64,000 nt of DNA from CAWEQW01 sp963811365. GTDB taxonomy: Bacteria; Actinomycetota; Actinomycetes; Propionibacteriales; Nocardioidaceae. Shown here one piece after another: positions 8,971 through 18,307 of this stretch (positions are counted from its first letter, which is position 1; every line of letters starts with the position of its first letter). A program made the translations under genes and the position numbers. The DNA is taken from NCBI GenBank assembly GCA_963811365.1, contig CAWEQW010000012.1, forward strand, positions 124,001 through 188,000. Reading direction: 5' to 3'. Below the pieces are notes generated by a model. The model was not told where the DNA came from and ran no database searches. It saw nothing but the letters and a program-made list of their open reading frames with translations.

Positions 8971-10389
8971 TGACCACGATCGACCAGAGGAACCCCGAGC
9001 TGGAGGGCCTCGGCCGCTACGAGTTCGGCTGGGCCGACGCCGACGTCGCCGGCGCCAGCGCCAAGCGCGGTCTCAACGAGGACGTCGTGCGCGACATCTC
9101 CGGGAAGAAGCACGAGCCGCAGTGGATGCTCGACCTTCGCCTCAAGGGGCTCAAGCTCTTCCACCGCAAGCCGATGCCGCGGTGGGGCGCCGAGCTCGGC
9201 GGGCATCGACTTCGACAACATCAAGTACTTCGTCCGCTCGACCGAGCAGCAGGCCACCACCTGGGACGAGCTGCCGGCCGAGATCAAGAACACCTACGAC
9301 AAGCTCGGCATCCCCGAGGCCGAGAAGCAGCGGCTGATCGCCGGCGTCGCGGCGCAGTACGAGTCCGAGGTCGTCTACCACAAGATCCGCGAGGACCTCG
9401 AGGAGCAGGGCGTGCTGTTCCTCGACACCGACACCGCGCTGCGCGAGCACGAGGAGCTCTTCAAGGAGTACTTCGGCACGGTGATCCCGGTCGGCGACAA
9501 CAAGTTCGCGGCGCTGAACACCCGCGTGTGGTCCGGCGGCTCGTTCATCTACGTGCCGAAGGGCGTGCACGTCGACATCCCGCTGCAGGCCTACTTCCGG
9601 ATCAACACCGAGAACATGGGCCAGTTCGAGCGGACCCTGATCATCGTCGACGAGGACGCCTACGTGCACTACGTCGAGGGCTGCACCGCGCCGATCTACA
9701 GCTCGGACTCCCTGCACTCCGCGGTCGTCGAGATCGTGGTCAAGAAGGGTGCCCGCTGCCGGTACACGACGATCCAGAACTGGTCGAACAACGTCTACAA
9801 CCTGGTCACCAAGCGGGCCACCTGCGAGGCCGGCGCGACGATGGAGTGGATCGACGGCAACATCGGCTCCAAGGTCACCATGAAGTACCCGGCCGTCTAC
9901 CTGATGGGCGAGCACGCACGCGGGGAGACGCTGTCGATCGCGTTCGCCGGCGAGGGCCAGCACCAGGACGCCGGCTCCAAGATGGTGCACGCCGCGCCGC
10001 ACACCTCGAGCTCGATCATCTCCAAGTCCGTGGCCCGCGGCGGCGGTCGGACGTCGTACCGCGGGCTGGTGCAGGTCAACGACGGCGCGCACCACTCCTC
10101 GAGCATCGTCAAGTGCGACGCCCTGCTGGTCGACCAGGTCAGCCGCTCCGACACCTACCCGTACGTCGACGTCCGCGAGGACGACGTGTCGATGGCGCAC
10201 GAGGCGACCGTCTCGAAGGTGAGCGACGACCAGCTGTTCTACCTGATGAGCCGGGGCATGGAGGAGGACGAGGCGATGGCGATGATCGTCCGCGGCTTCG
10301 TCGAGCCGATCGCCAAGGAGCTTCCGATGGAGTACGCCCTGGAGCTCAACCGGCTGATCGAGCTGCAGATGGAGGGTGCGGTCGGCTGA
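8970..10389 (+). CDS. sufB: Fe-S cluster assembly scaffold SufB (one frameshift)
   Basis: Cytoplasmic scaffold of the SufBCD complex on which Fe-S clusters are built. The N-terminus carries YEFGWADADVAG and the middle GIDFDNIKYFVRSTEQQ and GIPEAEKQRLIAGVAAQYES. The C-terminal beta-helix has the conserved SRSDTYPYVDVREDD and the MSRGMEEDEAMAMI tail. A single extra G around 9201 (GGC read as GGGC) separates the first ~77 codons from the rest; correcting it gives 472 residues, the normal length. Since the gene is essential in this group, the shift is probably a sequence error. It starts at ATG 8970, coupled to sufR. Confidence 0.93.
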
Positions 10390-10447
10390 CCGCCCTGCCA
10401 CATCCCGGACGACGACCGAGCACCACCGAGCACCAGGAAGCGGAGAA

Positions 10448-11640
10448 GTGACAGTTACGGAGACGGAGACGCCTGCCGTGGCAGGGGCGGTGGAGACCAC
10501 CGACACGGTGGCCAGCCACCTGCACCCGGTCGCGTCGTTCGACCTCGCCGACCACCCGATGCCGACCGGGCGCGAGGAGGTGTGGCGGTTCACCCCGCTC
10601 AAGCGCCTGCAGGGGGTGCTCGACGAGCAGCCGGGCGAGGGCACCAGCGAGATCGCCTGGACGGTGGACGCCCCCGACGAGGTCACCGTCGGCGCGCTGG
10701 CGCCGGGGGAGGGGCCGCGCGGCTCCGCCCTGGTGCCCGGTGACCGGGCGGCGGCGATCGCCTCGCTGCACACCCCTCAGGGTCTGCACCTCCGGTGCCC
10801 GCCGAGGCCGAGCTGTCCGCGCCCGTGCGGCTCGGCTACGCCGGCCGGGCCGGCTCCCGCACCTTCGCGCACACCGTGCTCGAGGTCGGGGCGCACGCCA
10901 CCGTGACGCTCGTGCTCGAGCACCAGGGCTCCGGGGTGCACGCCGGCAACCTCGAGGTCGTCGTCGGCGACGGCGCGCACGTCTCGGTCGTGACGATCCA
11001 GGACTGGGACGACGACGCCGTGCACGTCGGGCAGCACGAGGCGCGCGTCGGTCGCGACGCGTCCTACCGGCATGCCGCGATCTCCTTCGGAGGCGACGCC
11101 GTGCGGCTCAACTCCGACGTCCGGTACGCCGGCCCCGGCGGCGAGGCCGAGCTGCTCGGGCTGTACTTCGCCGACGCCGGCCAGCACCTCGAGCACCGCC
11201 TGTTCGTGGACCACAACGCACCACGCACGCGCAGCAACGTCGACTACAAGGGGGCGCTGCAGGGCGAGGGGGCGCACGCCGTCTGGATCGGCGACGTGCT
11301 GATCCGCAAGGTGGCCGAGGGCATCGAGACCTACGAGTCGAACCGCAACCTCGTGCTGACCGACGGCTGCCGCGCCGACTCGGTGCCGAACCTGGAGATC
11401 GAGACGGGGGAGATCCAGGGCGCCGGTCACGCCTCCACCACCGGCCGGTTCGACGACCAGCAGCTGTTCTACCTGCAGTCCCGCGGCATCCACGCCGAGG
11501 AGGCGCGCCGGCTCGTGGTGCACGGCTTCTTCGCCGACATCATCCGCAAGATCGGCGTCCCGGCCCTGGAGGAGAAGCTCCTGGCCACCGTCGAGGCGGA
11601 GCTGGAGAAGAACGTCGGAGGGCCGGTGAGCACCTCGTGA
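10448..11640 (+). CDS. sufD: Fe-S cluster assembly protein SufD (one frameshift)
   Basis: Partner of SufB and SufC in the cluster assembly complex. The GTG start (TVTETETPAVAGAVE) leads into HPMPTGREEVWRFTPLKRLQ, a standard SufD N-terminus. Near 10793 one base is missing from a G run, after which VPAEAELSAPVRLGYAGRAG continues in the next frame. The beta-helix core and C-terminal motif FYLQSRGIHAEEARRLVVHG are intact. Restoring one base gives 397 residues, a normal length. The stop overlaps the following ferredoxin start as GTGA. Confidence 0.92.
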
Positions 11641-11960
11641 GCCTCACCCGCGCCTGTGCCGTCGCGGACGTCGCCCCGGACACCCCGCTCGCGGTGAACG
11701 TGGACGGTGTCGACGTGGCGGTGGTCCGCGACGGCGACGACTTCTACGCGATCCACGACGAGTGCTCGCACGCCGCGATCGCGCTCTCCGAGGGCGAGGT
11801 CGAGGGCTGCGAGATCGAGTGCTGGCTGCACGGCTCGCGCTTCGACCTCCGCACCGGCAAGCCCACCGGCCTCCCGGCCACCGAGCCGGTCCCGATCTAC
11901 CCGGTGCAGGTGCAGGGCGACGACGTGCTCGTCGACGTCACGAGCCCACTCACCGACTGA
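11637..11960 (+). CDS. Rieske-type [2Fe-2S] ferredoxin of the suf operon
   Basis: 107-residue non-heme-iron oxygenase-like ferredoxin. The two Rieske cluster motifs are visible: CSHAAIAL (Cys-x-His) and CEIECWLHGSRFDLRTGKP (Cys-x2-His). Proteins of this type are regularly inserted between sufD and sufC in actinobacteria, where they may supply electrons or cluster intermediates; that role is inferred from context. The GTG start overlaps the sufD stop by 4 bp. Confidence 0.9.
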   Translation: MSLTRACAVADVAPDTPLAVNVDGVDVAVVRDGDDFYAIHDECSHAAIALSEGEVEGCEIECWLHGSRFDLRTGKPTGLPATEPVPIYPVQVQGDDVLVDVTSPLTD

Positions 11961-11990
11961 CCCCACGACAGCGATACGGAGACACACCTG

Positions 11991-12749
11991 ATGGCCACCC
12001 TGGACATCCGCGACCTGCACGTCAGCGTCGACACCGAGCACGGCCCCAAGGAGATCCTCAAGGGCGTCAACCTGACGATCGGCGGCGGGCAGACCCACGC
12101 GATCATGGGACCGAACGGGTCCGGCAAGTCCACGCTCGCCTACTCGATCGCCGGACACCCCAAGTACCACGTCACCAGCGGCTCGGTGACGCTCGACGGC
12201 GCCGACGTGCTCGCGATGAGCGTGGACGAGCGAGCCCGCGCCGGCCTGTTCCTCGCGATGCAGTACCCGGTCGAGGTCCCCGGCGTCTCGGTGGCGAACT
12301 TCCTGCGCACCGCGAAGACCGCCGTGGACGGCGAGGCGCCCAAGCTGCGCACCTGGATCAAGGACGTGAACGGGGCGATGGAGCGGGTCAAGATGGACAC
12401 CGCGATGGCCCAGCGCTCGGTCAACGAGGGGTTCTCCGGCGGCGAGAAGAAGCGCCACGAGATCGTCCAGCTCGAGCTGCTCGACCCGAAGGTGGCGGTC
12501 CTCGACGAGACCGACTCCGGACTCGACATCGATGCTCTGAAGATCGTGTCGGAGGGGGTCAACCGGTTCCGTGCCCAAGGCGAGCGCGGCGTGCTGCTGA
12601 TCACGCACTACACGCGGATCCTGCGCTACATCACGCCCGACTTCGTACACGTCTTCGTCGACGGCCGGATCGCCGAGGAGGGCGGCCCGGAGCTGGCCGA
12701 CCGGCTCGAGGCCGAGGGCTACGACCGCTACGTCCGCGCCACGGCCTGA
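11991..12749 (+). CDS. sufC: Fe-S cluster assembly ATPase SufC
   Basis: 252-residue ABC-type ATPase that energises the SufBCD scaffold. Walker A GPNGSGKST, the atypical signature region FSGGEKKRHEIVQ and Walker B AVLDETDSGLDIDALK are all characteristic of SufC rather than of membrane transporters. ATG at 11991 lies 30 nt after the ferredoxin stop. It sits in the middle of the suf operon. Confidence 0.96.
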   Translation: MATLDIRDLHVSVDTEHGPKEILKGVNLTIGGGQTHAIMGPNGSGKSTLAYSIAGHPKYHVTSGSVTLDGADVLAMSVDERARAGLFLAMQYPVEVPGVSVANFLRTAKTAVDGEAPKLRTWIKDVNGAMERVKMDTAMAQRSVNEGFSGGEKKRHEIVQLELLDPKVAVLDETDSGLDIDALKIVSEGVNRFRAQGERGVLLITHYTRILRYITPDFVHVFVDGRIAEEGGPELADRLEAEGYDRYVRATA

Positions 12750-12760
12750 CAGGAGGACCG

Positions 12761-14044
12761 GTGACCCTGACCCCGACCCCGACCGGCCTGCCCGGGCTGC
12801 TGGACGGACTCGACCTGATCCGGGCCGACTTCCCGATCCTCACCCGGACGCTCGCGGACGGCTTCCCGCTGGTCTACCTGGACAGCGCGAACACCTCGCA
12901 GAAGCCGCAGGTCGTGATCGACGCGATGGTCGACCACCTCGAGCGGCACAACGCCAACGTCGCGCGCGCGATGCACCAGCTCGGGGCCGAGTCGTCCGCG
13001 GCGTACGAGCAGGCTCGTGACAAGGTGGCGGACTTCCTCAACGCCCCGTCGCGGGACGAGGTGATCTTCGCCAAGAACGCCTCCGAGGCGCTCAACCTGG
13101 TCGCCAACACGCTCGCCTGGGCGACCGGCGACCTGCGGGTCGGCCCGGGCGACGAGGTGCTCGTCACCGAGATGGAGCACCACTCCAACATCGTGCCGTG
13201 GCAGCTCCTCACCGAGCGCACCGGCGCCACGCTGCGCTGGTTCGGGCTCACCGACGACGGCCGGCTCGACCTGTCCGACATCGACCGGCTGATCACCGAG
13301 CGCACCAAGGTGGTGTCGCTGACCTGGGTGTCGAACATGCTGGGCACGATCAACCCGGTCGCCGAGATCGCCCGCCGGGCCCACGAGGTCGGCGCCGTCG
13401 TCGTGGTCGACGCGGCGCAGGCGGTGCCGCAGATGCCGGTCGACGTCCAGGAGGTCGGCGCGGACGTGCTGGTCTTCACCGGCCACAAGGTGACCGGCCC
13501 GACCGGCATCGGTGTGCTGTGGGGCCGTCGCGAGCTGCTCGAGCAGCTCCCGCCGTTCCTCGGTGGCGGCGAGATGATCGCCACCGTGTCGATGGAGCGC
13601 TCGACGTACGCCGGGATCCCGCACAAGTTCGAGGCCGGCACCCCGCCGATCGTCGAGGCCGTCGGGCTCGGTGCCGCGGTGGACTACCTCGCCTCGATCG
13701 GCATGGACAAGGTGCGGGCCCACGAGGAGGCGATCACGCGCTACGCGCTGGAGGGGCTGGCGACGGTCAGGAACCTCACCGTGCTCGGTCCGGCCGCGGC
13801 GCACGACCGCGGCGGAGCGCTCTCCTTCGAGATCGCCGGCATCCACCCGCACGACGTGAGCCAGGTGCTCGACTCGCGGGGGATCGCGGTGCGGGCCGGG
13901 CACCACTGCGCCAAGCCGGCGCACAAGCGGTTCGGGGTGCAGAGCTCCACCCGCGCCTCGTCGTACCTGTACACCACCCCGGCCGAGATAGACGCGCTCG
14001 TCGAGGGGTTGGAGTACACCAAGAAGTACTTCCGAGTGGACTGA
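12761..14044 (+). CDS. sufS: Cysteine desulfurase SufS
   Basis: 427-residue PLP-dependent group II desulfurase that draws sulfur from cysteine and passes it to SufU. The PLP lysine is in VFTGHKVTGPTGIG and the persulfide cysteine in RAGHHCAKPAHKRFG. The GTG start at 12761 follows a strong AGGAGG. The first ~18 residues (TLTPTPTGLPGLLDGLDL) precede the conserved IRADFPIL. Co-transcribed with sufC (11 nt gap) and sufU. Confidence 0.96.
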   Translation: MTLTPTPTGLPGLLDGLDLIRADFPILTRTLADGFPLVYLDSANTSQKPQVVIDAMVDHLERHNANVARAMHQLGAESSAAYEQARDKVADFLNAPSRDEVIFAKNASEALNLVANTLAWATGDLRVGPGDEVLVTEMEHHSNIVPWQLLTERTGATLRWFGLTDDGRLDLSDIDRLITERTKVVSLTWVSNMLGTINPVAEIARRAHEVGAVVVVDAAQAVPQMPVDVQEVGADVLVFTGHKVTGPTGIGVLWGRRELLEQLPPFLGGGEMIATVSMERSTYAGIPHKFEAGTPPIVEAVGLGAAVDYLASIGMDKVRAHEEAITRYALEGLATVRNLTVLGPAAAHDRGGALSFEIAGIHPHDVSQVLDSRGIAVRAGHHCAKPAHKRFGVQSSTRASSYLYTTPAEIDALVEGLEYTKKYFRVD

Positions 14045-14049
14045 GAGCC

Positions 14050-14529
14050 GTGGACCTCGACGCCTTGTACCAAGAGATCATCCTCGACCACTACAAGAAC
14101 CCGCACCACAAGGGCCTGCGCGACCCCTACGAGGCCGAGGTGCACCACGTGAACCCGACCTGCGGCGACGAGGTCACCCTGCGGGTGCACCTGAGCGGCC
14201 GCGGCGGCGACGCCGTCGTGGAGGACGTGTCGTACGACGCCGAGGGCTGCTCGATCAGCCAGGCCTCGACCTCGGTGATGACCGACCTCGTGATCGGCAG
14301 GCGGGTGCAGGACGCGATGGCGGTCCACGAGGAGTTCCTGACCCTGATGCAGGGTCGCGGGACCGTCCAGCCCGACGAGGACGTCCTCGAGGACGGCATC
14401 GCGTTCGCCGGCGTGGCGAAGTTCCCGGCGCGGGTGAAGTGCGCGCTGCTGGCCTGGATGGCCTGGAAGGACGCCACAGCCCAAGCCACCACGACCGGCA
14501 CCCCCGAGACGACCACCCAGGAGAGCTGA
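14050..14529 (+). CDS. sufU: SufU zinc-dependent sulfurtransferase
   Basis: 159-residue SufU that accepts sulfur from SufS. The three zinc/sulfur cysteines are visible: NPTCGDEVTL, EGCSISQASTS and RVKCALLAWMA, with the intervening region typical of the zinc-type SufU rather than the scaffold IscU. The C-terminal Thr/Glu-rich tail is variable. The GTG start is 6 nt after the sufS stop, and its own stop overlaps the next ATG (TGATG). Confidence 0.94.
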   Translation: MDLDALYQEIILDHYKNPHHKGLRDPYEAEVHHVNPTCGDEVTLRVHLSGRGGDAVVEDVSYDAEGCSISQASTSVMTDLVIGRRVQDAMAVHEEFLTLMQGRGTVQPDEDVLEDGIAFAGVAKFPARVKCALLAWMAWKDATAQATTTGTPETTTQES

Positions 14530-14897
14530 TGACCGACGCGCACACCGACCTGCCCGACGTCGACCTCACCGGCGGAAGCCCCGCCGGCACGGCCACGGTC
14601 GACGACGTCACCGAGGCGATGAAGGACGTCGTCGACCCCGAGCTCGGCATCAACGTCGTGGACCTCGGCCTGGTCTACGGCGTCCACGTCGACGAGGGCT
14701 CGAACGTCGTGATCGACATGACGCTGACCTCGGCGGCCTGCCCGCTCACCGACGTGATCCAGGACCAGACCGACCAGGCGCTGGAGGGACTGGCCAACGA
14801 GGTCACGATCAACTGGGTCTGGATGCCGCCGTGGGGCCCGGACAAGATCACCGACGACGGCCGCGAGATGCTGCGCGCGCTGGGCTTCAACGTCTGA
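14529..14897 (+). CDS. sufT: SufT-like metal-sulfur cluster assembly factor (MIP18/DUF59)
   Basis: 122-residue DUF59-family protein that assists Fe-S protein maturation. The core EAMKDVVDPELGINVVDLGLVYG and the conserved cysteine motif TSAACPLTDVI are present, followed by the family-typical WMPPWGPDKIT. It is the last suf gene of the operon, with a 1-bp TGATG overlap to sufU. Confidence 0.92.
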   Translation: MTDAHTDLPDVDLTGGSPAGTATVDDVTEAMKDVVDPELGINVVDLGLVYGVHVDEGSNVVIDMTLTSAACPLTDVIQDQTDQALEGLANEVTINWVWMPPWGPDKITDDGREMLRALGFNV

Positions 14898-14904
14898 GGG
14901 CCGA

Positions 14905-15531
14905 ATGGTCCTCGTCCCGCCGGAGCGGCTGCCCCGCTGGTTCGAGAACTTCGGCACCCGGCACGGTGAGGTCGCCCTCTCGGTGGCGGACGGGTCGCTC
15001 GTGGCCCGCGCCGCGGACGGCGCCACCGCGACCGCGGGCCTGCCGTTCGGCCAGCAGTACGACGGTCCCGCCGACGTGGTCAACTTCGCCGGCCGGGCGG
15101 TCTCGCCCCGGGCCTGGGGTCTGCTGCTGGTCCGCAAGGGCGGCTTCGCGGTGGCCACCGTCCAGGGCAGCGTCCTGCACACGTCCAAGGTCGGCCAGCG
15201 CCACGTCCAGGGCCGCACCAAGGCCGGCGGCCAGAGCCAGCAGCGCTTCGCGCGGCGGCGCGACAACCAGGCCAGGCAGGCCTACGAGGCCGCGGCCGAG
15301 CACGCCGCCCGGATCCTGGTCGGGGCGCGGCTGATGGCGCTGGTCTGCGGTGGCGACCACCAGGCCGTGGAGGCGGTCCTGTCCGACCCTCGGCTGCGCG
15401 GGCTCTCCGCGCTGCGGGTGGAGCCCTGGCTGCCGGTCCCCGATCCGCGTCGGGCGGTTCTCGAGCAGGCCGCGGTCGACGGTCGGTCGGTGCGGATCGC
15501 CGTGACGGAGCCGGACGGGGCATCCGGCTGA
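14905..15531 (+). CDS. acVLRF1-family peptidyl-tRNA hydrolase (Vms1/Ankzf1-like release factor)
   Basis: 208-residue member of the actinobacterial Vms1-like release factor 1 family, which relates to eRF1 and is proposed to cleave peptidyl-tRNA in ribosome rescue. The diagnostic loop KVGQRHVQGRTKAGGQSQQR (about residues 95-114), with its GGQ-like GGQSQQRF, is the putative catalytic element; it is followed by a helical segment RRRDNQARQAYEAAAEHAAR. ATG at 14905 is 7 nt downstream of sufT, so it is probably expressed with the suf operon; a functional link to Fe-S assembly is not established. A hairpin follows at 15543. Confidence 0.82.
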   Translation: MVLVPPERLPRWFENFGTRHGEVALSVADGSLVARAADGATATAGLPFGQQYDGPADVVNFAGRAVSPRAWGLLLVRKGGFAVATVQGSVLHTSKVGQRHVQGRTKAGGQSQQRFARRRDNQARQAYEAAAEHAARILVGARLMALVCGGDHQAVEAVLSDPRLRGLSALRVEPWLPVPDPRRAVLEQAAVDGRSVRIAVTEPDGASG

Positions 15532-15542
15532 GGTCCGTCGCC

Positions 15543-15566
15543 TTTCCCCAAGCAGGTCTGGGGAAA
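15543..15566 (+). terminator. Inverted repeat after the suf-acVLRF1 operon
   Basis: TTTCCCCA at 15543-15550 and TGGGGAAA at 15559-15566 form a perfect 8-bp stem with an 8-nt loop, 11 nt after the acVLRF1 stop. There is no downstream T-run. A terminator is the simplest reading. It also lies upstream of the DUF222 gene promoter and could be an operator. Confidence 0.5.
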
Positions 15567-15605
15567 CTGGGTAAGGGAGGGCCCGAGACTGTCGGTGGCG
15601 CTGGG

Positions 15606-15611
15606 TAGTTT
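15606..15611 (+). promoter_or_regulatory. -10 hexamer TAGTTT, leaderless start of the DUF222 gene
   Basis: TAGTTT ends 6 nt before the ATG at 15618 and there is no Shine-Dalgarno, so transcription probably begins at or next to the start codon. Confidence 0.5.
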
Positions 15612-15617
15612 GGCCCC

Positions 15618-17228
15618 ATGGACCAGCCGCTCACCCTCGGACTCGACGTGGACGACGTCGATGCCGCCGGGCTGTGCGCTGCCGTGGTCGAGAACCAGTC
15701 GGCGCTTCGGGCAGCCGAGGCGCGAGAGCTCGCGCTGGCGGCGGCCTGGGCCGATCTGCACGGTCCGGACTCGGTCCGGCAGCGTCGCGACGGCACTGGC
15801 CGCGTGCTACCCGGGACCGAGCGCGTCAAGCAGTACGGCGCGGACGGCACCCCGGAGGTTGCGGAGTTCGCAGCGGCCGATCTCGCGATCCTCCTGCAGG
15901 TGGCGCCGGTGACCGCCGCGCTGCGGATCCGCGACGCCCTCGACCTGCGTCACCGTCATCCGCGATGCTGGAAGGCCGTGCAGGCCGGGCGGCTGCGCGC
16001 CTGGGCGGCGAAGAAGATCACGATGGCGACCGCCTCGGCCGGGTTGACCCTGGAGCAGGCTCGCTGGGTCGACGCGCAGATCGCCGACCGCGCGACGAGG
16101 CTCTGCTGGGGCCGACTCGAGCCGGTGCTGCTCAGCCGGATCATCGCCGCGGACCCTGCCGAGGCCGAGCGCCGTCGGCAGGCGGCCGACCGTGAGCAGG
16201 GCGTCTGGACGGGGCGCGACCGCGACAACGGGCTCCGGACCCTGATCGCCCGCGCGCCCGCTCCGGTCGTGATAGCGGTGCTGGCGCGGGTCAACCAGCT
16301 CGCCGAGATCCTTCGCCTGGAAGGCGACACCCGGCCTCTGGGCCAGAGGCAGGCCGAGGCGCTGCGCCTGATGGCGACCCCGCACCTCGCCGCATTGCTG
16401 CTCGAGAAGTACGCCGTCCGTGGAGCGTCCGTCGGCCCTCCTGCGGACTCGTCCCCGGGCGCCCAGGGGAATGCTGCGGCCGACGTGCAACCCGCGGACG
16501 AACAACCCGCCGATGACCTGCTGTGGGAGCGAGACCTCCATCCGGCCGACAACGATGCCGACGATCCCCCGGACGGCCCCTGCCCGACGTGCCGGGGGAG
16601 CGGCAGCCTCCCCGCCCGCGCGGGCGCGTCCCCGTCCTGCGCTCGACCCGTCGTAGACCCTGAGCGCCTGCGCAGTCGCGCAGTCCTGTACGTCCATGTC
16701 AACCGGACCGCGTTCACCCGCGGCAAGGAGGGCGTCGCCCGCGTCGAGGGCGTCGGGCCGATCACCGTCGAGCAGGCGCGCGCCTTCCTGCGCCATCACC
16801 GGGTGCGAGTGGTCCCGGTCCTGGATCCGGAGAGCACGGCTGCCGTCGACTCCTACGAGGTCCCCGCCACGATGCGTGAGGCCGTGCATCTGAGAAGCCC
16901 GGCGTCGGCCCACCCCTGGTCCGCCAGCACCTCACGTGCCGTCGACTACGACCACACCATCGCCTACCACGGTGTCGGTCAGGCGAGGGCCGGCAGCCTC
17001 GGCGGCCGCACCCGGTCCGGCAACCTCGGCAAGCTCACCCGCCACGAGCATCGGATCAAGACCCACGCGCTCGGCTGGCGGGTCCACCAACCGCTGCCCG
17101 GCGTGTTCTACTGGCGCAACCGCTACGGCTACTGGGCTCGGGTCGACCGCGACGGCACCCACCATCTCGGCACCGACCTGCCGGTTCCGGACCGCCGGCT
17201 GCTCGAGACGGCCGGCGTCACGGTGTAG
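15618..17228 (+). CDS. DUF222 / 13E12-repeat family protein with degenerate HNH domain
   Basis: 536-residue protein of the DUF222 (REP13E12) family, common in multiple copies in high-GC actinobacteria. The N-terminal DUF222 domain spans roughly residues 10-260. A Pro/Asp-rich linker with a CPTCRGSG zinc-ribbon-like motif lies near residues 318-325. The C-terminal part has AVDYDHTIAYHG and SGNLGKLTRHEHRIKTHALGW, an HNH-like H/N/H arrangement. Function is unproven; nuclease activity is inferred from the HNH-like motif. It stands alone, with a leaderless-type promoter. Confidence 0.8.
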   Translation: MDQPLTLGLDVDDVDAAGLCAAVVENQSALRAAEARELALAAAWADLHGPDSVRQRRDGTGRVLPGTERVKQYGADGTPEVAEFAAADLAILLQVAPVTAALRIRDALDLRHRHPRCWKAVQAGRLRAWAAKKITMATASAGLTLEQARWVDAQIADRATRLCWGRLEPVLLSRIIAADPAEAERRRQAADREQGVWTGRDRDNGLRTLIARAPAPVVIAVLARVNQLAEILRLEGDTRPLGQRQAEALRLMATPHLAALLLEKYAVRGASVGPPADSSPGAQGNAAADVQPADEQPADDLLWERDLHPADNDADDPPDGPCPTCRGSGSLPARAGASPSCARPVVDPERLRSRAVLYVHVNRTAFTRGKEGVARVEGVGPITVEQARAFLRHHRVRVVPVLDPESTAAVDSYEVPATMREAVHLRSPASAHPWSASTSRAVDYDHTIAYHGVGQARAGSLGGRTRSGNLGKLTRHEHRIKTHALGWRVHQPLPGVFYWRNRYGYWARVDRDGTHHLGTDLPVPDRRLLETAGVTV

Positions 17229-17561
17229 CCGGGCACGTGCATCCCAGACCGAGTGTCACCCCTCACACGCACGAAGCCGCCGGCGCCCCGTCGCACTCCC
17301 GGCTGACCCATCGTCCTCGAGATGACGAGCTCGGGCGGTCGGTGCCAGTCGAACGGTCCCGAGGGCTGGGGACCGGGCGGGGAAGAAGATGCCGGTCATG
17401 GACGCAGGCGACTTGGCTGGGACCACCCTCGGACACCGCGATGGCCATGTGGTCACCACAGCCAAGACGGATCTCCGGCGTGCGCGGCTCAGAGGAGCTG
17501 CAGGAGAAGCTCGTTGAGGACCCTTGCGTATACCTGGAGTGCGATCGTGCGCGATCCAGGA
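17229..17561. other. Intergenic region without recognisable gene
   Basis: About 330 bp between the DUF222 gene and the end of the broken SRPBCC gene. Several short frames exist on both strands, but none resembles a known family or has a convincing start. A small palindrome GATCG-TGCG-CGATC lies near 17542-17555. The base composition is slightly less GC-rich and codon periodicity is poor compared with the neighbours, fitting decayed sequence. Confidence 0.4.
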
Positions 17562-18211
17562 TCAGGGACTCCGCAGCTTGGCGTGCATCCACCGGGCCGC
17601 GCGTGCCGGGGAGGCGCCGACTGCCCTGGCAGCCGGTAGTCCACCCGGAGCGTCGCTGGACGGCTGACCGCACTCGTCGGCCAACGCCAGGTAGGAGGGC
17701 AGCAGCTCGTGCCAACGCGCCTCGGTATCGCCGCGCTCCCGCCCCGCGAGCTAGCGGGCGAGGTTCTCGATCTGGACCTGCCAGCCGACACCGTAGAAGG
17801 CGACCTTCTCCGACGGCATCCCGCGGACCTCGATGGTGGCGTCCGTCTGGTCGCCGACCGTGGTCAGGGCGATGTCGACACATGTGTCATGGGGCGGCAC
17901 ACCCTGACCTCGAGCGTACGACGCCTCGGTCTCGCGGATCGTCAGCTCGAGCCGCCGCGGCTGCTCGCATGCCTCCACGCGTCCTGTGCTCTCGATGTCG
18001 GCGGCTTCGACGTACGTTCGGAACCGTCCCCCCGGACGCAGCTCACCATTGACCCTGCCGTACCACTCGGCGAGCCGGGGGGGACGGTCAGGGCGGACCA
18101 CAGGTCGATGATGTCCGTGTCGAACCGGGCCTGTACGCGGACGACGCCGACGCCGTCAGCGGAGCTGACACTGCCGACGACGTGCTGTCCGCGGTTCGGT
18201 GACTCGGTCAT
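17562..18211 (-). pseudogene. Broken SRPBCC/AHSA1-family protein
   Basis: Remnant of an activator-of-Hsp90-ATPase-like (START-fold) protein. It begins at ATG 18211 (TESPNRGQHVVGSVSSADG) and runs into VQARFDTDIIDLWSALT. The frame then breaks in a run of seven C (minus strand, about 18075-18082) and continues as PPRLAEWYGRVNGELRPGG. At about 17751-17753 an in-frame TAG sits where a Tyr codon is expected (NLAR-stop-LAGRERGDTEARWHELLPSY). The homopolymer shift could be an error, but the additional stop suggests real decay. Proteins of this type often pair with ArsR regulators; none is present here. Confidence 0.7.
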
Positions 18212-18307
18212 GTGGAGCTCCTTCGAGACTCGACAGGCCGTCACGGTCCGGGGACGCCGGAAACCCGCACGAGCATGCCGATCCGTGTGCCCGGGTAACC
18301 GGACAGC

